A stretch of 64,000 nt of DNA. It comes from Zygnema cylindricum (lineage: Eukaryota; Streptophyta; Zygnematophyceae; Zygnematales; Zygnemataceae). The translations under genes and the position numbers were made by a program. The DNA lies in the NCBI GenBank assembly GCA_037447655.1, contig JBBHKE010001577.1:297545-361544 (forward strand). The letters are read 5' to 3'. The notes under the pieces were generated by a model that did not search any database, was not told the DNA's origin, and was given only the letters and a program-made list of their open reading frames with translations. The number at the start of each line of letters is the position of its first letter. Positions within the stretch are counted from its first letter, which is position 1. This document shows, piece after piece, positions 11,601 through 23,000 of this stretch.

Positions 11601-12394
11601 AAGTAATGCATTGAAGTTGTACTAGCATCAAGACTGAGGAAGCTATGTCACCGAAATCAGAGGAAGATTGTAGGAAAACGAAGGTAACTAATATTTTCAT
11701 CAAAATTGACAGTATGCTCACAATATGATAGAAGGATTACGGAAACTGACCTGCAAATTGCGACCAAAAGCTGCCGTAACCTCAGGGTCAAACTCAAACA
11801 TGGGATTGGAGTCATCGCCCTTTCCAGGCGGTTTTCGAACCATCGGACCTGCCTGTTGATGTACGTGAGTTGCCCCGTCCTGTCAAAGCAACCAGAGTTT
11901 AACCTAAATATTAATTGAATGACTTACTTCCTCCCCTTTATCCCATTATAAGATAGGTAAAATGTGTCAATCTTCGTAAAGGAGACAGCATCACCTCCAA
12001 ATTTACCTTTCAGTCAAGGAAGAGACATCACCATTCAAAAGACTTGTGACAAGATGTATGCCAATCAGATAAATTATACCAATATGAATCCAGTGACCGA
12101 AAGCAGGCTTAAAAAAGTTAGTCGTTTCTTTTTTCAAACAAAGATAAAGGCCATGGAAACCTCTGTGGGTTTCCATTAAAAGCCACTAATTAAACCAAAT
12201 CTACAATTGCCCTTCCCCCAGCCTTACTGCTAGGTGTCACAAACGGTTACAAAACTCATTTATGCAGTTGAAAAATCGACAAAGTAGTACGAAAACTACC
12301 TGCTTACCTGTGAAGTTGTAGCTTTCAAGCCATGCTTTTCATATGGATTCTTCTTCTCCTCCTCTCTCCTAGGTCGGCTGCGTAGACCCCTCAT
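8631..12394 (-). CDS. Unrecognised small basic protein, divergent from NOC3 (partial model)
   Basis: Exons read on the minus strand: 12394-12308 (MRGLRSRPRREEEKKNPYEK...), 11879-11751 (...GPMVRKPPGKGDDSNPMFEF...), a 14-nt microexon 11535-11522 (SFLS plus a split Arg codon), 10493-10387 (...DTILQPLPPPMKRGIARSLF...) and a last exon 8732-8631 (LLGFSNADQRGIVNAQKALG..., ending in SR-stop). The first four are phase-consistent. The last needs phase 0 while exon 4 ends in phase 1, so at least one exon between 8733 and 10386 is missing from this model. An in-frame TAG lies just upstream of the ATG, so the start is firm. I know no family for it. The N-terminus is very basic, followed by a Pro/Gly-rich stretch. 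Exons 1-4 are duplicated at 16.5-18.5 kb. The start is about 1.6 kb from the NOC3 start, on the opposite strand. Confidence 0.55.
9040..9850. repeat. AT-rich repeat region in the intron of the unknown minus-strand gene
   Basis: Two imperfect copies of a segment of about 70 bp starting AATAAATTGTT (about 9127 and 9199) sit among many TATATCG/CGATATA words, with another cluster at 9730-9820. It looks like a decayed repeat with CGATATAT-rich ends. No clear termini were found. Confidence 0.4.
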
Positions 12395-12771
12395 GATGGA
12401 ACGAAACTAAGAGTGTAACGGGAGAAGATGACGGAAACTTACTAGAGAGAGATGACAAAGTTAGAGACTAACAGGAGATCACAATGCAGGGTGACGTCCT
12501 GTCACGGGCCAGTGGATGGCTTCAATATTGAAGCACAGACCGTTCGAAAGGGAGAATCACTGAACCGAGAATGGCAATATTTTCTTTTAGGGCAGAGATA
12601 AAGAGGCGGATAAGAATTTTGGGCGGAATTTGTTGACCAGGAAAAGTTGACGAGATACTGACCCCCCCAGGAGTGAATGATTTGTGTGTACGTTTCAGAT
12701 GTGCGAATATAATTGGGAACGCTATATCCAGTATTTCCATAATATATGCATATTACAGTATTACACCCACA

Positions 12772-13253
12772 CATAGTTGTTCACGGCGTTTAGTGCGAAC
12801 GATTTAATCGCGACGAATTATACGCAACAAACGCATTGAACCTTTTGAAAAAATCGTAAAAATCGTTAATGAATTTTCGTCCGTACTATTTCGTACATGT
12901 AAACAAAAATAAATTTCATATATACCGCAGTTTGTACCATTTTCGTACATTCTCCGTATCTTTTCGTAATTGTCCGTACATTTTTGGTACAATTTCGTAC
13001 ATTCCCGTAAAATTTCTGTTCAGTTTACCGGACAGAAAGTACTACGAAGTGCAACGTATCTTTTCGTCAAATTTCGTACATTTACCGTACAAAACCGTAC
13101 ATTTATCGTAAAATACCGTACAGTTTCCGTGAATTAGCCGTTCAGTTTACCGGACAGAAAGTACATCGCGTTTTTTTCCGATATATTCAAAAGTAACGAA
13201 TTATACGTTTTAATCGTAAAAAAGGAAAAAATCGAACGATTTTAACAACTATG
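12772..13253. mobile_element. TIR-flanked CGTAC-rich element in the divergent promoter (copy 1)
   Basis: The ends carry CATAGTTGTT inverted repeats, with TAATTCGT/ACGAATTA further in. The interior has more than ten GTAC words (TTCGTACATT, CCGTACA) and two copies of TTCAGTTTACCGGACAGAAA about 120 bp apart (about 13017 and 13141). It lies between the start codons of the unknown gene and NOC3. No clear target duplication was seen, so the superfamily is uncertain. Confidence 0.5.
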
Positions 13254-13998
13254 CCATTAACCTTATAGTACGCATATAATACAAAGTCGTTGCATATAGT
13301 GTTTCCAATTGCTCACGCACGTTTCGACTATGTATTGAAAAGGTCAGGTGGGGGTTCTGCGGGTTAACTGCTTCTAGTAATCGGCTCTCGTGATTGGTTA
13401 TCTAAAACAGAAATCAGGCATCATAAGAGGACTGAGTTCATCGACGGCTGATAATCGGGCCGGGAAATCTGGGGAGCGCCGATTTTCAGAAAATATGTCG
13501 GAATGACTATTAATAATGAAGGCCATCTAAACTTAAGAAATCAATGCATACCATTGGCAACCGGGCTGGCAGCAAATATTTTGCCGTTGGCCGACAAGCA
13601 AACATTTTCGCCACTGCCCGACAAAACACACACGCGAATCGACGGCTGTGGAAGGTAAACTGTAAAAGCAAACAATTTTCGATTTTCTTTTTTTTGGAAA
13701 TGTAGGAATTCTCGAATAGTATAACTACGCTGAAGGACACAATACTATTCATTACGGCGGCCACGATTATAAGCCGCCATTTGGTCTTTTTATTTGACGC
13801 TTAGGAGAACCGGGAAGCTCAGTAGAATTTTAGCTCGTTTCATGTATACAAAAGCCTTGAAGTTTTGCAGATTTTAAATTTCGGAACTTTATTCAATTTT
13901 TACTATTCCTGTGTTGGTATCCCGGTATTTGGTCGATGGAATTTTTGAAGAGGAGCTCCATTTATCAGTAGATGTATTGAAAATCTCTCATAATTCAC
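13254..13998. promoter_or_regulatory. Probable NOC3 promoter and 5' UTR (copy 1)
   Basis: Non-coding stretch between the TIR-flanked element and the ATG at 13999. No motif can be assigned with confidence. Its function is inferred only from position; the same sequence precedes the full NOC3 gene in copy 2. Confidence 0.35.
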
Positions 13999-14713
13999 AT
14001 GGCTCAGCAAACTCGCAAAAGGAAGGTAAGCATCTGATTCATTGCCAGTCTACTACAGCAAGTGGATTGTGGGACTATTTGCTATAATTCTTATTGCTTT
14101 ATCCTCATTCTGGGCTTTATCTTTAGTGCTCCATGCTTTATTAGTTCGTAGTCCTTAATTCTTAATGCTCAATGTTTTACTCTTACTTCTTTAGCTGGAT
14201 GTTTCATCATTAATTACTTCGTCATCCATAATTCTTCATACGTAAATGCTTTATCCTTAACGTTTCATGACACTTGAATAACCAATGCACTTGAAAGATA
14301 CTGCCTGTGCTAAATTTGGAGACATCTCGGGTTAATTACCTGCGTTTAGCCAGCGGTTGTAACTGTGTGTGTAAATGTTCAAATTTGTCAATGGTTGTAA
14401 TGTATGCAACTCCTATTAGTAATCCTCAATGTTCCAGTTATATGTAATAAATGTTATTTTTAAGCGAGAGAGACCTAAAAGTGGATAGATGCTGGCAGAG
14501 GCGTCGGTTGTTTCTTAAGTTGTCCTCACTAATGCTCAATTTGTACACCTTGTCTTTTGAATATCAGGGAGTGGCTAGCAGCAAGCCTCCGCCCCTTCCA
14601 GATGACAATCAGGATGAGGATGTTGAGCTATCAGATGAAGACTTAGATTTCTTTAAGACTCACAAGAAATACTCGAGTTTTCTGTCAAAATTAGACAAAG
14701 GCGAGCTTGACAG
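13999..14713 (+). pseudogene. NOC3 5' fragment (exons 1-2, duplicated copy 1)
   Basis: Exon 1 is 13999-14025 (MAQQTRKRK) and exon 2 is 14568-14713 (begins GVASSKPPPLPDD). Both are copies of exons 1 and 2 of the full gene at 20090. Homology ends at 14813 in intron 2, and no exon 3 follows before the second copy. Alone it encodes a truncated N-terminus. Because its promoter and donor sites are intact, a transcript could still splice into exon 3 at 21395, making this a possible alternative first exon rather than a dead copy. Confidence 0.8.
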
Positions 14714-14813
14714 GTATCATGACATGTTTCATATCTCTTGATTACCGCTAGTTCTTGTCGAATTCGATGTAATTTACCATGCACGAAAACTACTGTTTTT
14801 CTTTTGTTATTTA

Positions 14814-16121
14814 AGTGCCATTTTTCCTTAGGTCCGCATTTTGTGGAAATGTGCTGCCAATGTGCTGTAGAGACGGAAATCCTGCCACGGTCATGTAAAA
14901 GGGTTGAAGCGGAATTGTTCATGTTGTCGCTGGTTTCGGGCAGCTCTTTTTTCACATCTTTCGGAATGCTTTCCTACCTAGTCAAAACTCTCGTTCTCTC
15001 CCTCTCCCTCTCCATCTCCCTCTCCCTCTCCATCTCCCTCTCCCTCTCCCTCTCCCTCCCCCTCTCCCGCTCCCTCTCCCCCACCTGAAATGTCCGAGAA
15101 TTCCCACTACCCCCAGGGCCATTCCCGCGAAATAGGTAAAAGTGTCTCCCGGGAAGACGGAGGACGGGCTCCAGTTGAAAGAGAGGAGGGCTAGGGAGGC
15201 CCCTACTAGGGGTTGCATGAGGAAGAGAGAGAAGAGATGGGCGCCGGAGAGGGAAGGCGAGGGAGAGGGCTTGAAGCCCGGGAGAGAGCCCAGGTGCCAG
15301 AGGTTGAAGACCAGGACCTGGAGAGGAGAGGGAGAGGGAGGGGAGAGGGAGGTTTGTGTTTTTGCGAGGGGGAGGGAGGAGGAGGGAGATAGTTGAGGTT
15401 TGTGATTTTAGGAGGGGGGGGAGAGGGGGAGAAAGAGGAGGAGGGCTTTAGCCATGAAAGGTAGTCCAGGTGCCAGTGGTTGAAACCAGGATCGACGGAG
15501 GATGGAGAGAGAGAGGAGTGGAGAGGAAAATGGAAGGTGCTTTTGGGAGGGCGATGGAGAGGAAGATGATGGAACTTTTTGGAGGGAGGGAGAGAGTGAC
15601 ACCGAATGTTTCTGTAAAGGGGAGAGCGAGAGGGAAATGGAGAGGGAGGGGGAGATGGAGAAGGAGAGAGAGAGAGAGAGACAAGACAATGAAAAGAACG
15701 TACAGAACAAGCGATAACTATGGTTTGACCGGCCTCGAGTCCATTTACTCCCGCCAAAATGTTGACAGAATTAGTGTAGAAAACCACCAATAATCCCATC
15801 GCCAATTTATAAAGTATCCCGAGGTCGATAACTTCCACTCCTCCCACCCCTAAAAACTCCAAAGGAAACCTGAGAGGTTTGGGAATAACAATTGTGGTGT
15901 GACCGGAATAGGCCATCATGAGAGGGAGAGCCGCAATAGACGGGAGAACAATTTTTCTGCAAAGGGAGAGAGAGAGAGAGAGGTAGGGAGAGAGAGGAAG
16001 AGAGAGAGAGGGAGGGAGAGAGAGAGAGAGAGGGAGAGAGAGGGGGAGAGAGAGAGAGAGGGAGAAGGAGAAAAGGAGAAAAGGAGGGAGAACGAGAGAA
16101 AAAGAGGGAGATGATGTGACG
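14814..16121. repeat. GA/CT-rich filler between the two duplicated blocks
   Basis: Dominated by (CTCCCT)n at about 14995-15080 and GAGAGG/GAGGGA runs at 15200-15700 and 15960-16110. Two better-than-random pieces inside it encode parts of ALG7. A unit containing CCAGGTGCCAG and GGTTGAA occurs twice (about 15290 and 15467). 14814-14990 is ordinary sequence with no exon I could identify. Confidence 0.8.
15085..15956 (-). pseudogene. ALG7/DPAGT1 gene fragment (UDP-GlcNAc:dolichyl-phosphate GlcNAc-1-P transferase)
   Basis: The minus strand from 15956 to about 15702 reads as internal sequence of the ALG7 family, including [48 protein letters not shown] and [10 protein letters not shown]. After about 470 bp of GA/CT sequence, about 15218 to 15085 continues with [30 protein letters not shown] and VVGILGHF, in the same order as the family. 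The N-terminal third, the short segment between the pieces and the C-terminus are absent, so no full enzyme can be made from this locus. The enzyme starts N-glycan assembly in the ER membrane. A full copy must be elsewhere if the plant is to glycosylate proteins. Confidence 0.85.
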
Positions 16122-16480
16122 AGAGAGAGTATGTTTTTGCTTTCTGTGTATCCTATTAAGAATTACAAAAATAACCAATAAGGTGACTGGTATAAAGCTT
16201 TTGATTGCTAGAAGAAATGGAAAGGTTAAATTTCAGGTCAAAACTAGATTAAAGCATTACAAAAGGATTTAAACATTCGCTTGTGATTTTGGCTCAACAA
16301 CTTAATCCATTCCAGCTCCACACATGACACTTCAAAGAAGCTCTATGAGACACCAAAAAACACCTCTCCAAACTTTTGACATGTTACAGCTAAGACTTAA
16401 GCGGTCCTGCTGGAGTCAGGTGGCCAATAGATTTTGTTTGACATACATCACCCTTCTCCAAAGAAAGGAGACAGACTTAC

Positions 16481-18490
16481 CAAAAAACTGTGTGAATATT
16501 CGCGTGAAAGAAAACAAGCTACGAGCGATTCCACGCTTCATTGGTGGTGGCAGAGGCTGCAGAATGGTATCTAGCGTAAACACACGTCTGAAAAACTGCA
16601 CGCTCCAAAGCCAGGACCACAAAGAACATTATGCCACTGTGATTACATCACCAAAGAGTTCAAACACAATGATCTTCTTTATGAATTTAACTTTCTTAAT
16701 CACTGTCAACGAAGTTTTTTCCATGTTTTTGTACTATCAAAAACGTTCAGTTCACACATTTTGAATATTCATTTGCTTCTATGCAAAAAGAACAAAAAAT
16801 GAAACAAAAGAAAACGGAAGTACCGAATAACAAACTTGATACACGTAAAATATATAACTATGAACTGACTATTTTCACTCGAACAAACTTAAGATGATAT
16901 GGCTACGCCTTGTATTCCATTTAAATCTCCCTCTTTGTAGTAAGGTGGGATTTTGTCATCTGGAAATAGTTAAAATTCTGATTGAAATATATAATGCACT
17001 ATACCTAATCAATTTAAGTAGATACAGCACAATCCGGTATCAGATAGTGAGCAAAGACTGGCAAAGGTTGACATCAACACTTTTGCAGTTCATGTGTATG
17101 CATAGGTTTTCACATTTCGGCTGCTTCGGGTTTAGCATATTTCAAAAAGATGAAAATCGGATTTCTTTGCCTGCTGACACAGACCATTCCACAATTTCAC
17201 ATGTTTCCTCGTAAAACCGTATTGTGAATATGAACCAACGTAATATAAAACACAGAAATATCCTGTTGGACTGAACACCATACGTTGAGACTACTCCCAA
17301 CATCCTCTATGATCGTTTCACATGAGGAAAGAGGCTAAATTACATATGAAATGATTACGAGAGCCATTACTGAAGCAGTGAAACCATGCATTTAACATGG
17401 GTTTAGAATGTCAATACTTATTGAACAAAGACACCACAGACCGGGCCAATACTACAGTACAGCAATACAAACAAGTACTACTAGAAGCAGCTAAAATACT
17501 AACAGTTAGCAATGTGAATTGGATAAACTACAAGGGCTCCACAATGATAAATCTTCAGGCAAAGGAGATTTACTGCAGACACAAGCTTCCGGAAAAAAAA
17601 TCTTCATTTCCAATTACCTCGATAAAAATGACTAAAATAAAGAGACGGCTTGTTGTGGTTAGCTATCTATACGTCTAGAGGCAAGACAATGTTATTAAGT
17701 AATGCATTGAAGTTGTACTAGCATCAAGACTGAGGAAGCTATGTCACCGAAATCAGAGGAAGATTGTAGGAAAACGAAGGTAACTAATATTTTCATCAAA
17801 ATTGACAGTATGCTCACAATATGATAGAAGGATTACGGAAACTGACCTGCAAATTGCGACCAAAAGCTGCCGTAACCTCAGGGTCAAACTCAAACATGGG
17901 ATTGGAGTCATCACCCTTTCCAGGCTGGTTTCGAACCATCGGACCTGCCTGTTGATGTACGTGAGTTGCCCCGTCCTGTCAAAGCAACCAGAGTTTAACC
18001 TAAATATTAATTGAATGACTTACTTCCTCCCCTTTATCCCATTATAAGATAGGTAATATGTGTCAATCTTCGTAAAGGAGACAGCATCACCTCCAAATTT
18101 ACCTTTCAGTCAAGGAAGAGACATCACCATTTAAAAGACTTGTGACAAGATGTACGCCAAATAGATAAATTATACCAATATGAATCCAGTGACCGAAAGC
18201 AGGCCTAAAAGAGTTAGTTGTTTCTTTTTTCAAACAAAGATAAAGGCCATGGAAACCTCTGTGGGTTTCCATTAAAAGCCACTAATTAAACCAAATCTAC
18301 AATTGCCCTTCCACCAGCCTTACTGCTAGGTGTCACAAACGGTTACAAAACTCCTTTATGTAGTTGAGAAATCGACAAAGTAGTACGAAAACTACCTGCT
18401 TACCTGTGAAGTTGTAGCTTTCAAGCCATGCTTTTCATATGGATTCTTCTTCTCCTCCTCTCTCCTAGGTCGGCTGCGTAGACCCCTCAT
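16481..18490 (-). pseudogene. 5' fragment of the unknown minus-strand gene (duplicated copy 2)
   Basis: Exons 18490-18404, 17975-17847, 17631-17618 (microexon) and 16587-16481 match exons 1-4 of the gene starting at 12394. Exon 2 has coding changes against copy 1 (the basic/Pro stretch reads VRNQPGKG instead of VRKPPGKG) but no stop. The 3' exon is missing because the block ends at 16122, beyond which lies the ALG7/GA filler. Splice sites remain, so transcripts may run into copy 1. Confidence 0.75.
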
Positions 18491-18862
18491 GATGGAACGA
18501 AACTAAGAGTGTAACGGGAGAAGATGACGGAAACTTACTAGAGAGAGATGACAAAGTTAGAGACTAACAGGAGATCACAATGCAGGGTGACGTCCTGTCA
18601 CGGGCCAGTGGATGGCTTCAATATTGAAGCACAGACCGTTCGAAAGGGAGAATCACTGAACCGAGAATGGCAATATTTTCTTTTAGGGCAGAGATAAAGA
18701 GGCGGATAAGAATTTTGGGCGGAATTTGTTGACACGGAAAAGTTGACGAGATACTGACCAGGAGTGAATGATTTGTGTGTACGTTTCAGATGTGCGAATA
18801 TAATTGGGAACGCTATATCCAGTATTTCCATAATATATGCATATTACAGTATTACACCCACA

Positions 18863-19344
18863 CATAGTTGTTCACGGCGTTTAGTGCGAACGATTTAATC
18901 GCGACGAATTATACGCAACAAACGCATTGAACCTTTTGAAAAAATCGTAAAAATCGTTAATGAATTTTCGTCCGTACTATTTCGTACATGTAAACAAAAA
19001 TAAATTTCATATATACCGCAGTTTGTACCATTTTCGTACATTCTCCGTATCTTTTCGTAATAGTCCGTACATTTTTGGTACAATTTCGTACATTCCCGTA
19101 AAATTTCTGTTCAGTTTACCGGACAGAAAGTACTACGAAGTGCAACGTATCTTTTCGTCAAATTTCGTACATTTACCGTACAAAATCGTACATTTATCGT
19201 AAAATACCGTACAGTTTCCGTGAATTAGCCGTTCAGTTTACCGGACAGAAAGTACATCGCGTTTTTTTCCGATATATTCAAAAGTAACGAATTATACGTT
19301 TTAATCGTAAAAAAGGAAAAAATCGAACGATTTTAACAACTATG
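18863..19344. mobile_element. TIR-flanked CGTAC-rich element in the divergent promoter (copy 2)
   Basis: Duplicate of 12772-13253, with the same CATAGTTGTT ends and paired TTCAGTTTACCGGACAGAAA words. It was carried along with the segmental duplication and is not an independent insertion. It lies about 0.75 kb upstream of the ATG of the complete NOC3 gene. Confidence 0.5.
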
Positions 19345-20089
19345 CCATTAACCTTATAGTACGCATATAATACAAAGTCGTTGCATATAGTGTTTCCAAT
19401 TGCTCACGCACGTTTCGACTATGTATTGAAAAGGTCAGGTGGGGGTTCTGCGGGTTAACTGCTTCTAGTAATCGGCTCTCGTGATTGGTTATCTAAAACA
19501 GAAATCAGGCATCATAAGAGGACTGAGTTCATCGACGGCTGATAATCGGGCCGGGAAATCTGGGGAGCGCCGATTTTCAGAAAATATGTCGGAATGACTA
19601 TTAATAATGAAGGCCATCTAAACTTAAGAAATCAATGCATACCATTGGCAACCGGGCTGGCAGCAAATATTTTGCCGTTGGCCGACAAGCAAACATTTTC
19701 GCCACTGCCCGACAAAACACACACGCGAATCGACGGCTGTGGAAGGTAAACTGTAAAAGCAAACAATTTTCGATTTTCTTTTTTTTGGAAATGTAGGAAT
19801 TCTCGAATAGTATAACTACGCTGAAGGACACAATACTATTCATTACGGCGGCCACGATTATAAGCCGCCATTTGGTCTTTTTATTTGACGCTTAGGAGAA
19901 CCGGGAAGCTCAGTAGAATTTTAGCTCGTTTCATGTATACAAAAGCCTTGAAGTTTTGCAGATTTTAAATTTCGGAACTTTATTCAATTTTTACTATTCC
20001 TGTGTTGGTATCCCGGTATTTGGTCGATGGAATTTTTGAAGAGGAGCTCCATTTATCAGTAGATGTATTGAAAATCTCTCATAATTCAC

Positions 20090-23000
20090 ATGGCTCAGCA
20101 AACTCGCAAAAGGAAGGTAAGCATCTGATTCATTGCCAGTCTACTACAGCAAGTGGATTGTGGGACTATTTGCTATAATTCTTATTGCTTTATCCTCATT
20201 CTGGGCTTTATCTTTAGTGCTCCATGCTTTATTAGTTCGTAGTCCTTAATTCTTAATGCTCAATGTTTTACTCTTACTTCTTTAGCTGGATGTTTCATCA
20301 TTAATTACTTCGTCATCCATAATTCTTCATACGTAAATGCTTTATCCTTAACGTTTCATGACACTTGAATAACCAATGCACTTGAAAGATACTGCCTGTG
20401 CTAAATTTGGAGACATCTCGGGTTAATTACCTGCGTTTAGCCAGCGGTTGTAACTGTGTGTGTAAATGCTCAAATTTGTCAATGGTTGTAATGTATGCAA
20501 CTCCTATTAGTAATCCTCAATGTTCCAGTTATATGTAATAAATGTTATTTTTAAGCGAGAGAGACCTAAAAGTGGATAGATGCTGGCAGAGGCGTCGGTT
20601 GTTTCTTAAGTTGTCCTCACTAATGCTCAATTTGTACACCTTGTCTTTTGAATATCAGGGAGTGGCTAGCAGCAAGCCTCCGCCCCTTCCAGATGACAAT
20701 CAGGATGAGGATGTTGAGCTATCAGATGAAGACTTAGATTTCTTTAAGACTCACAAGAAATACTCGAGTTTTCTGTCAAAATTAGACAAAGGCGAGCTTG
20801 ACAGGTATCATGACATGTTTCATATCTCTTGATTACCGCTAGTTCTTGTCGAATTCGATGTAATTTACCATGCACGAAAACTACTGTTTTTCTTTTGTTA
20901 TTTAGGGGGAGAGGGAGGGGGAGGAGAGGGGGGAAGGGAGGGGGAGGAGAGGGGGAGAGGGGGAGGGAGGGGGACAGGGGATGGTAGTGGGGGAGAGAGT
21001 AGGAGAAAGAGAAATGGAGAGAGAGAGAAAGAGAAGGGAAACGAGTGTGTGAGAGAGAGGGAGAGAATAGCTGACCTACCTTTGGTGTTTCTTTTGTTTG
21101 CTTTCCTTTGGGGGGTGGAGGGAAAGACCAGTCCCTATCGACCTCTTGAATGTGAGTTTCGTGGGAGGGGCTGCCCCTGACCGACAAACGGCCCTTTCAG
21201 GACTGAGAGAGCTCTCTCTCCTCTCCCCCTCCAGAGAGTGAGACAACCTCCTTTCCTTCTCCCCTCTCTTTCTCTCTCTCCCCCCCCTCTCTCTCTCCAC
21301 TCTCCCCACCCTTTCTCTCTCCTCTCTCTCTCTCCTCTCTCTCCTCTTCTTGGCTGATTGCTTACATAATTGAACTATCTTTTGAATGTGGCAGTGCTGT
21401 GGGGTTTAAGAAGCCTGAAACTCAACAGAAGAAGCCTAAAAGAGATGATCCAGAGGTAGAGTATGAGAACCGAGCTAACAGGTCAGCAGAGTGGGAAGAA
21501 AATGAGAGGGATGGCGGCTTACTTGTGGATCCCCAAGATGCTCTCCCTGTGAAAACCCTTGATGGAAAGATTGTTTATGGACGCCTGCCAGCAACTGGAG
21601 GAGAAGGTAAGCTACAGATGTTTGTCAAAGGTGCTTTGTTGAGCTCTGACATGCTTTTGGAAACGCTTGTCTAGGCGTTCCTTAATTCTAGAACATTGCT
21701 GGTAATTCTCTATTTTTCTAGTCTTATGTTTTGATTCTCTCAGTCTATCAATGTTGCTTGACAGCCGACATGCTGGTGAAGGATAACCTGCACACCCAGT
21801 AGTGCTCACTCACTACAACTAATTCATATGATTCTGCTATTTTGATTTTAGACAATGCTCCCTTATCGCTGGAGGAGCGGCGAGCGGCTGTTAGAGAAAA
21901 AGGACATGGAGAGAAAAAAAGTGATGATCAAGAAGCAGAGGCTGTGGAAAAGAAGGAATCTCTAGAGGGTAGGGGTTCCAAAAAAATGCAAAAGGCAGAG
22001 CGTAGGAAGTTGAAGAAAGAGGTGAGGATGATGGACGCCGCAGCAAAACAAATCAACCCAGATGGTGAAAATGCTGATTGGGAGTCCTCCAGACAAAAAG
22101 ATTTGGTATGTCTGGACTTACACTTGGTTATTGGATTTTTTAAAATTGTTGATGTCCACTTGATCAGCCCGCTTGTATGTTTGCAGAATGTATTTGACTC
22201 ATGATTCACGTTGTGTTTACAACGTCCCATTCCTCTTTTGTGGTTGTACTGGTTTGTTTGAAAATTTCCATGTGTTCTCTGTGTGGGTTCAATAATTATT
22301 GTGACTTTTTTAAATTAGTTACTTAAATAGCGTTTGGTGATTGTCATTTATTATTGAACATCATATTCCTTCAGCAACGGTAGATATGATGTCTCTGTTC
22401 TTGAAACATATGCATTTGCATGGTGTGTCTTCCTGATGTACTTTATTCTGGTACACTTTTTTGCTGACCTATGTCACTGTTTCTGCAGACGATGGTCGAG
22501 AAAGAACTCGAGGTGGAAATTAGTGTAGAAGAAAGGCGATCCAACCTACGAATCCACATGGCAGACCTGGGAACAAATTTGCTCGCAGATCCTGAAGCTC
22601 ACCTTGGATCTTTGAAGGAACTCCAGGTCAGCTCCGTTTTCAGTCCATGAACTATTTTGCCAGAAATTCTATGTTTCTCGAAGTAATAAGAATTTGTCAG
22701 CCTAAAGCAGCTCATTTTCTATGGTCAGGCAAAGATTGGGTACTTGTTGCAAAAATTGTGAGGGCCTTTGGTTTGTTGTGTTCCTGTCTTCCCAGTGCTG
22801 ACTGAGATGCTTGACTGGGCTTTGCCGGGTGTAGGGGATGTGTCGGGATTCAGATCAAGAAATTGCTGCGCTTGCAGCTCTTTCTTTGACTGCTGTGTTT
22901 AAAGACATTTTGCCCGGCTACCGTATTCGCTTGCCAACAGAAAAGGAAGTCGCCATGCCTGTCTCTAAGGAAGTTAAGAAGCTGCGGGCATATGAAGCTA

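Larger units (their letters stand above)
10028..14813 (+). repeat. Segmental duplication, copy 1
   Basis: This 4.8-kb block recurs in direct orientation at 16122-20904, offset 6091-6096 bp. Long stretches are identical; differences are scattered substitutions and short indels (for example the C run near 12661). It contains exons 1-4 of the unknown minus-strand gene, the divergent intergenic region, and NOC3 exons 1-2. The left boundary falls in a short AGAGAGAG run shared by both copies. The right boundary falls in NOC3 intron 2. Confidence 0.95.
16122..20904 (+). repeat. Segmental duplication, copy 2
   Basis: Second copy of the block at 10028-14813. It begins in a GA run after the filler and ends at GTTATTTA in NOC3 intron 2, where GA-rich sequence takes over. 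Compared with copy 1 it has a shorter C run (18759), small indels near 17390 and 17585, and a few substitutions. Here the NOC3 end is the complete one and the minus-strand gene is cut off. Confidence 0.95.

Noticed and set aside
13510-13764. 84-codon minus-strand frame, identical in both duplicated copies
   Set aside because: Identity is explained by the recent duplication, not selection; no domain and position inside the NOC3 promoter/5' UTR.
15206-16178. Long open frames on both strands across 15.2-16.2 kb, partly Glu/Arg- or Ser/Pro-rich
   Set aside because: Apart from the ALG7 pieces they only translate GA/CT simple sequence, which is open in several frames at once.
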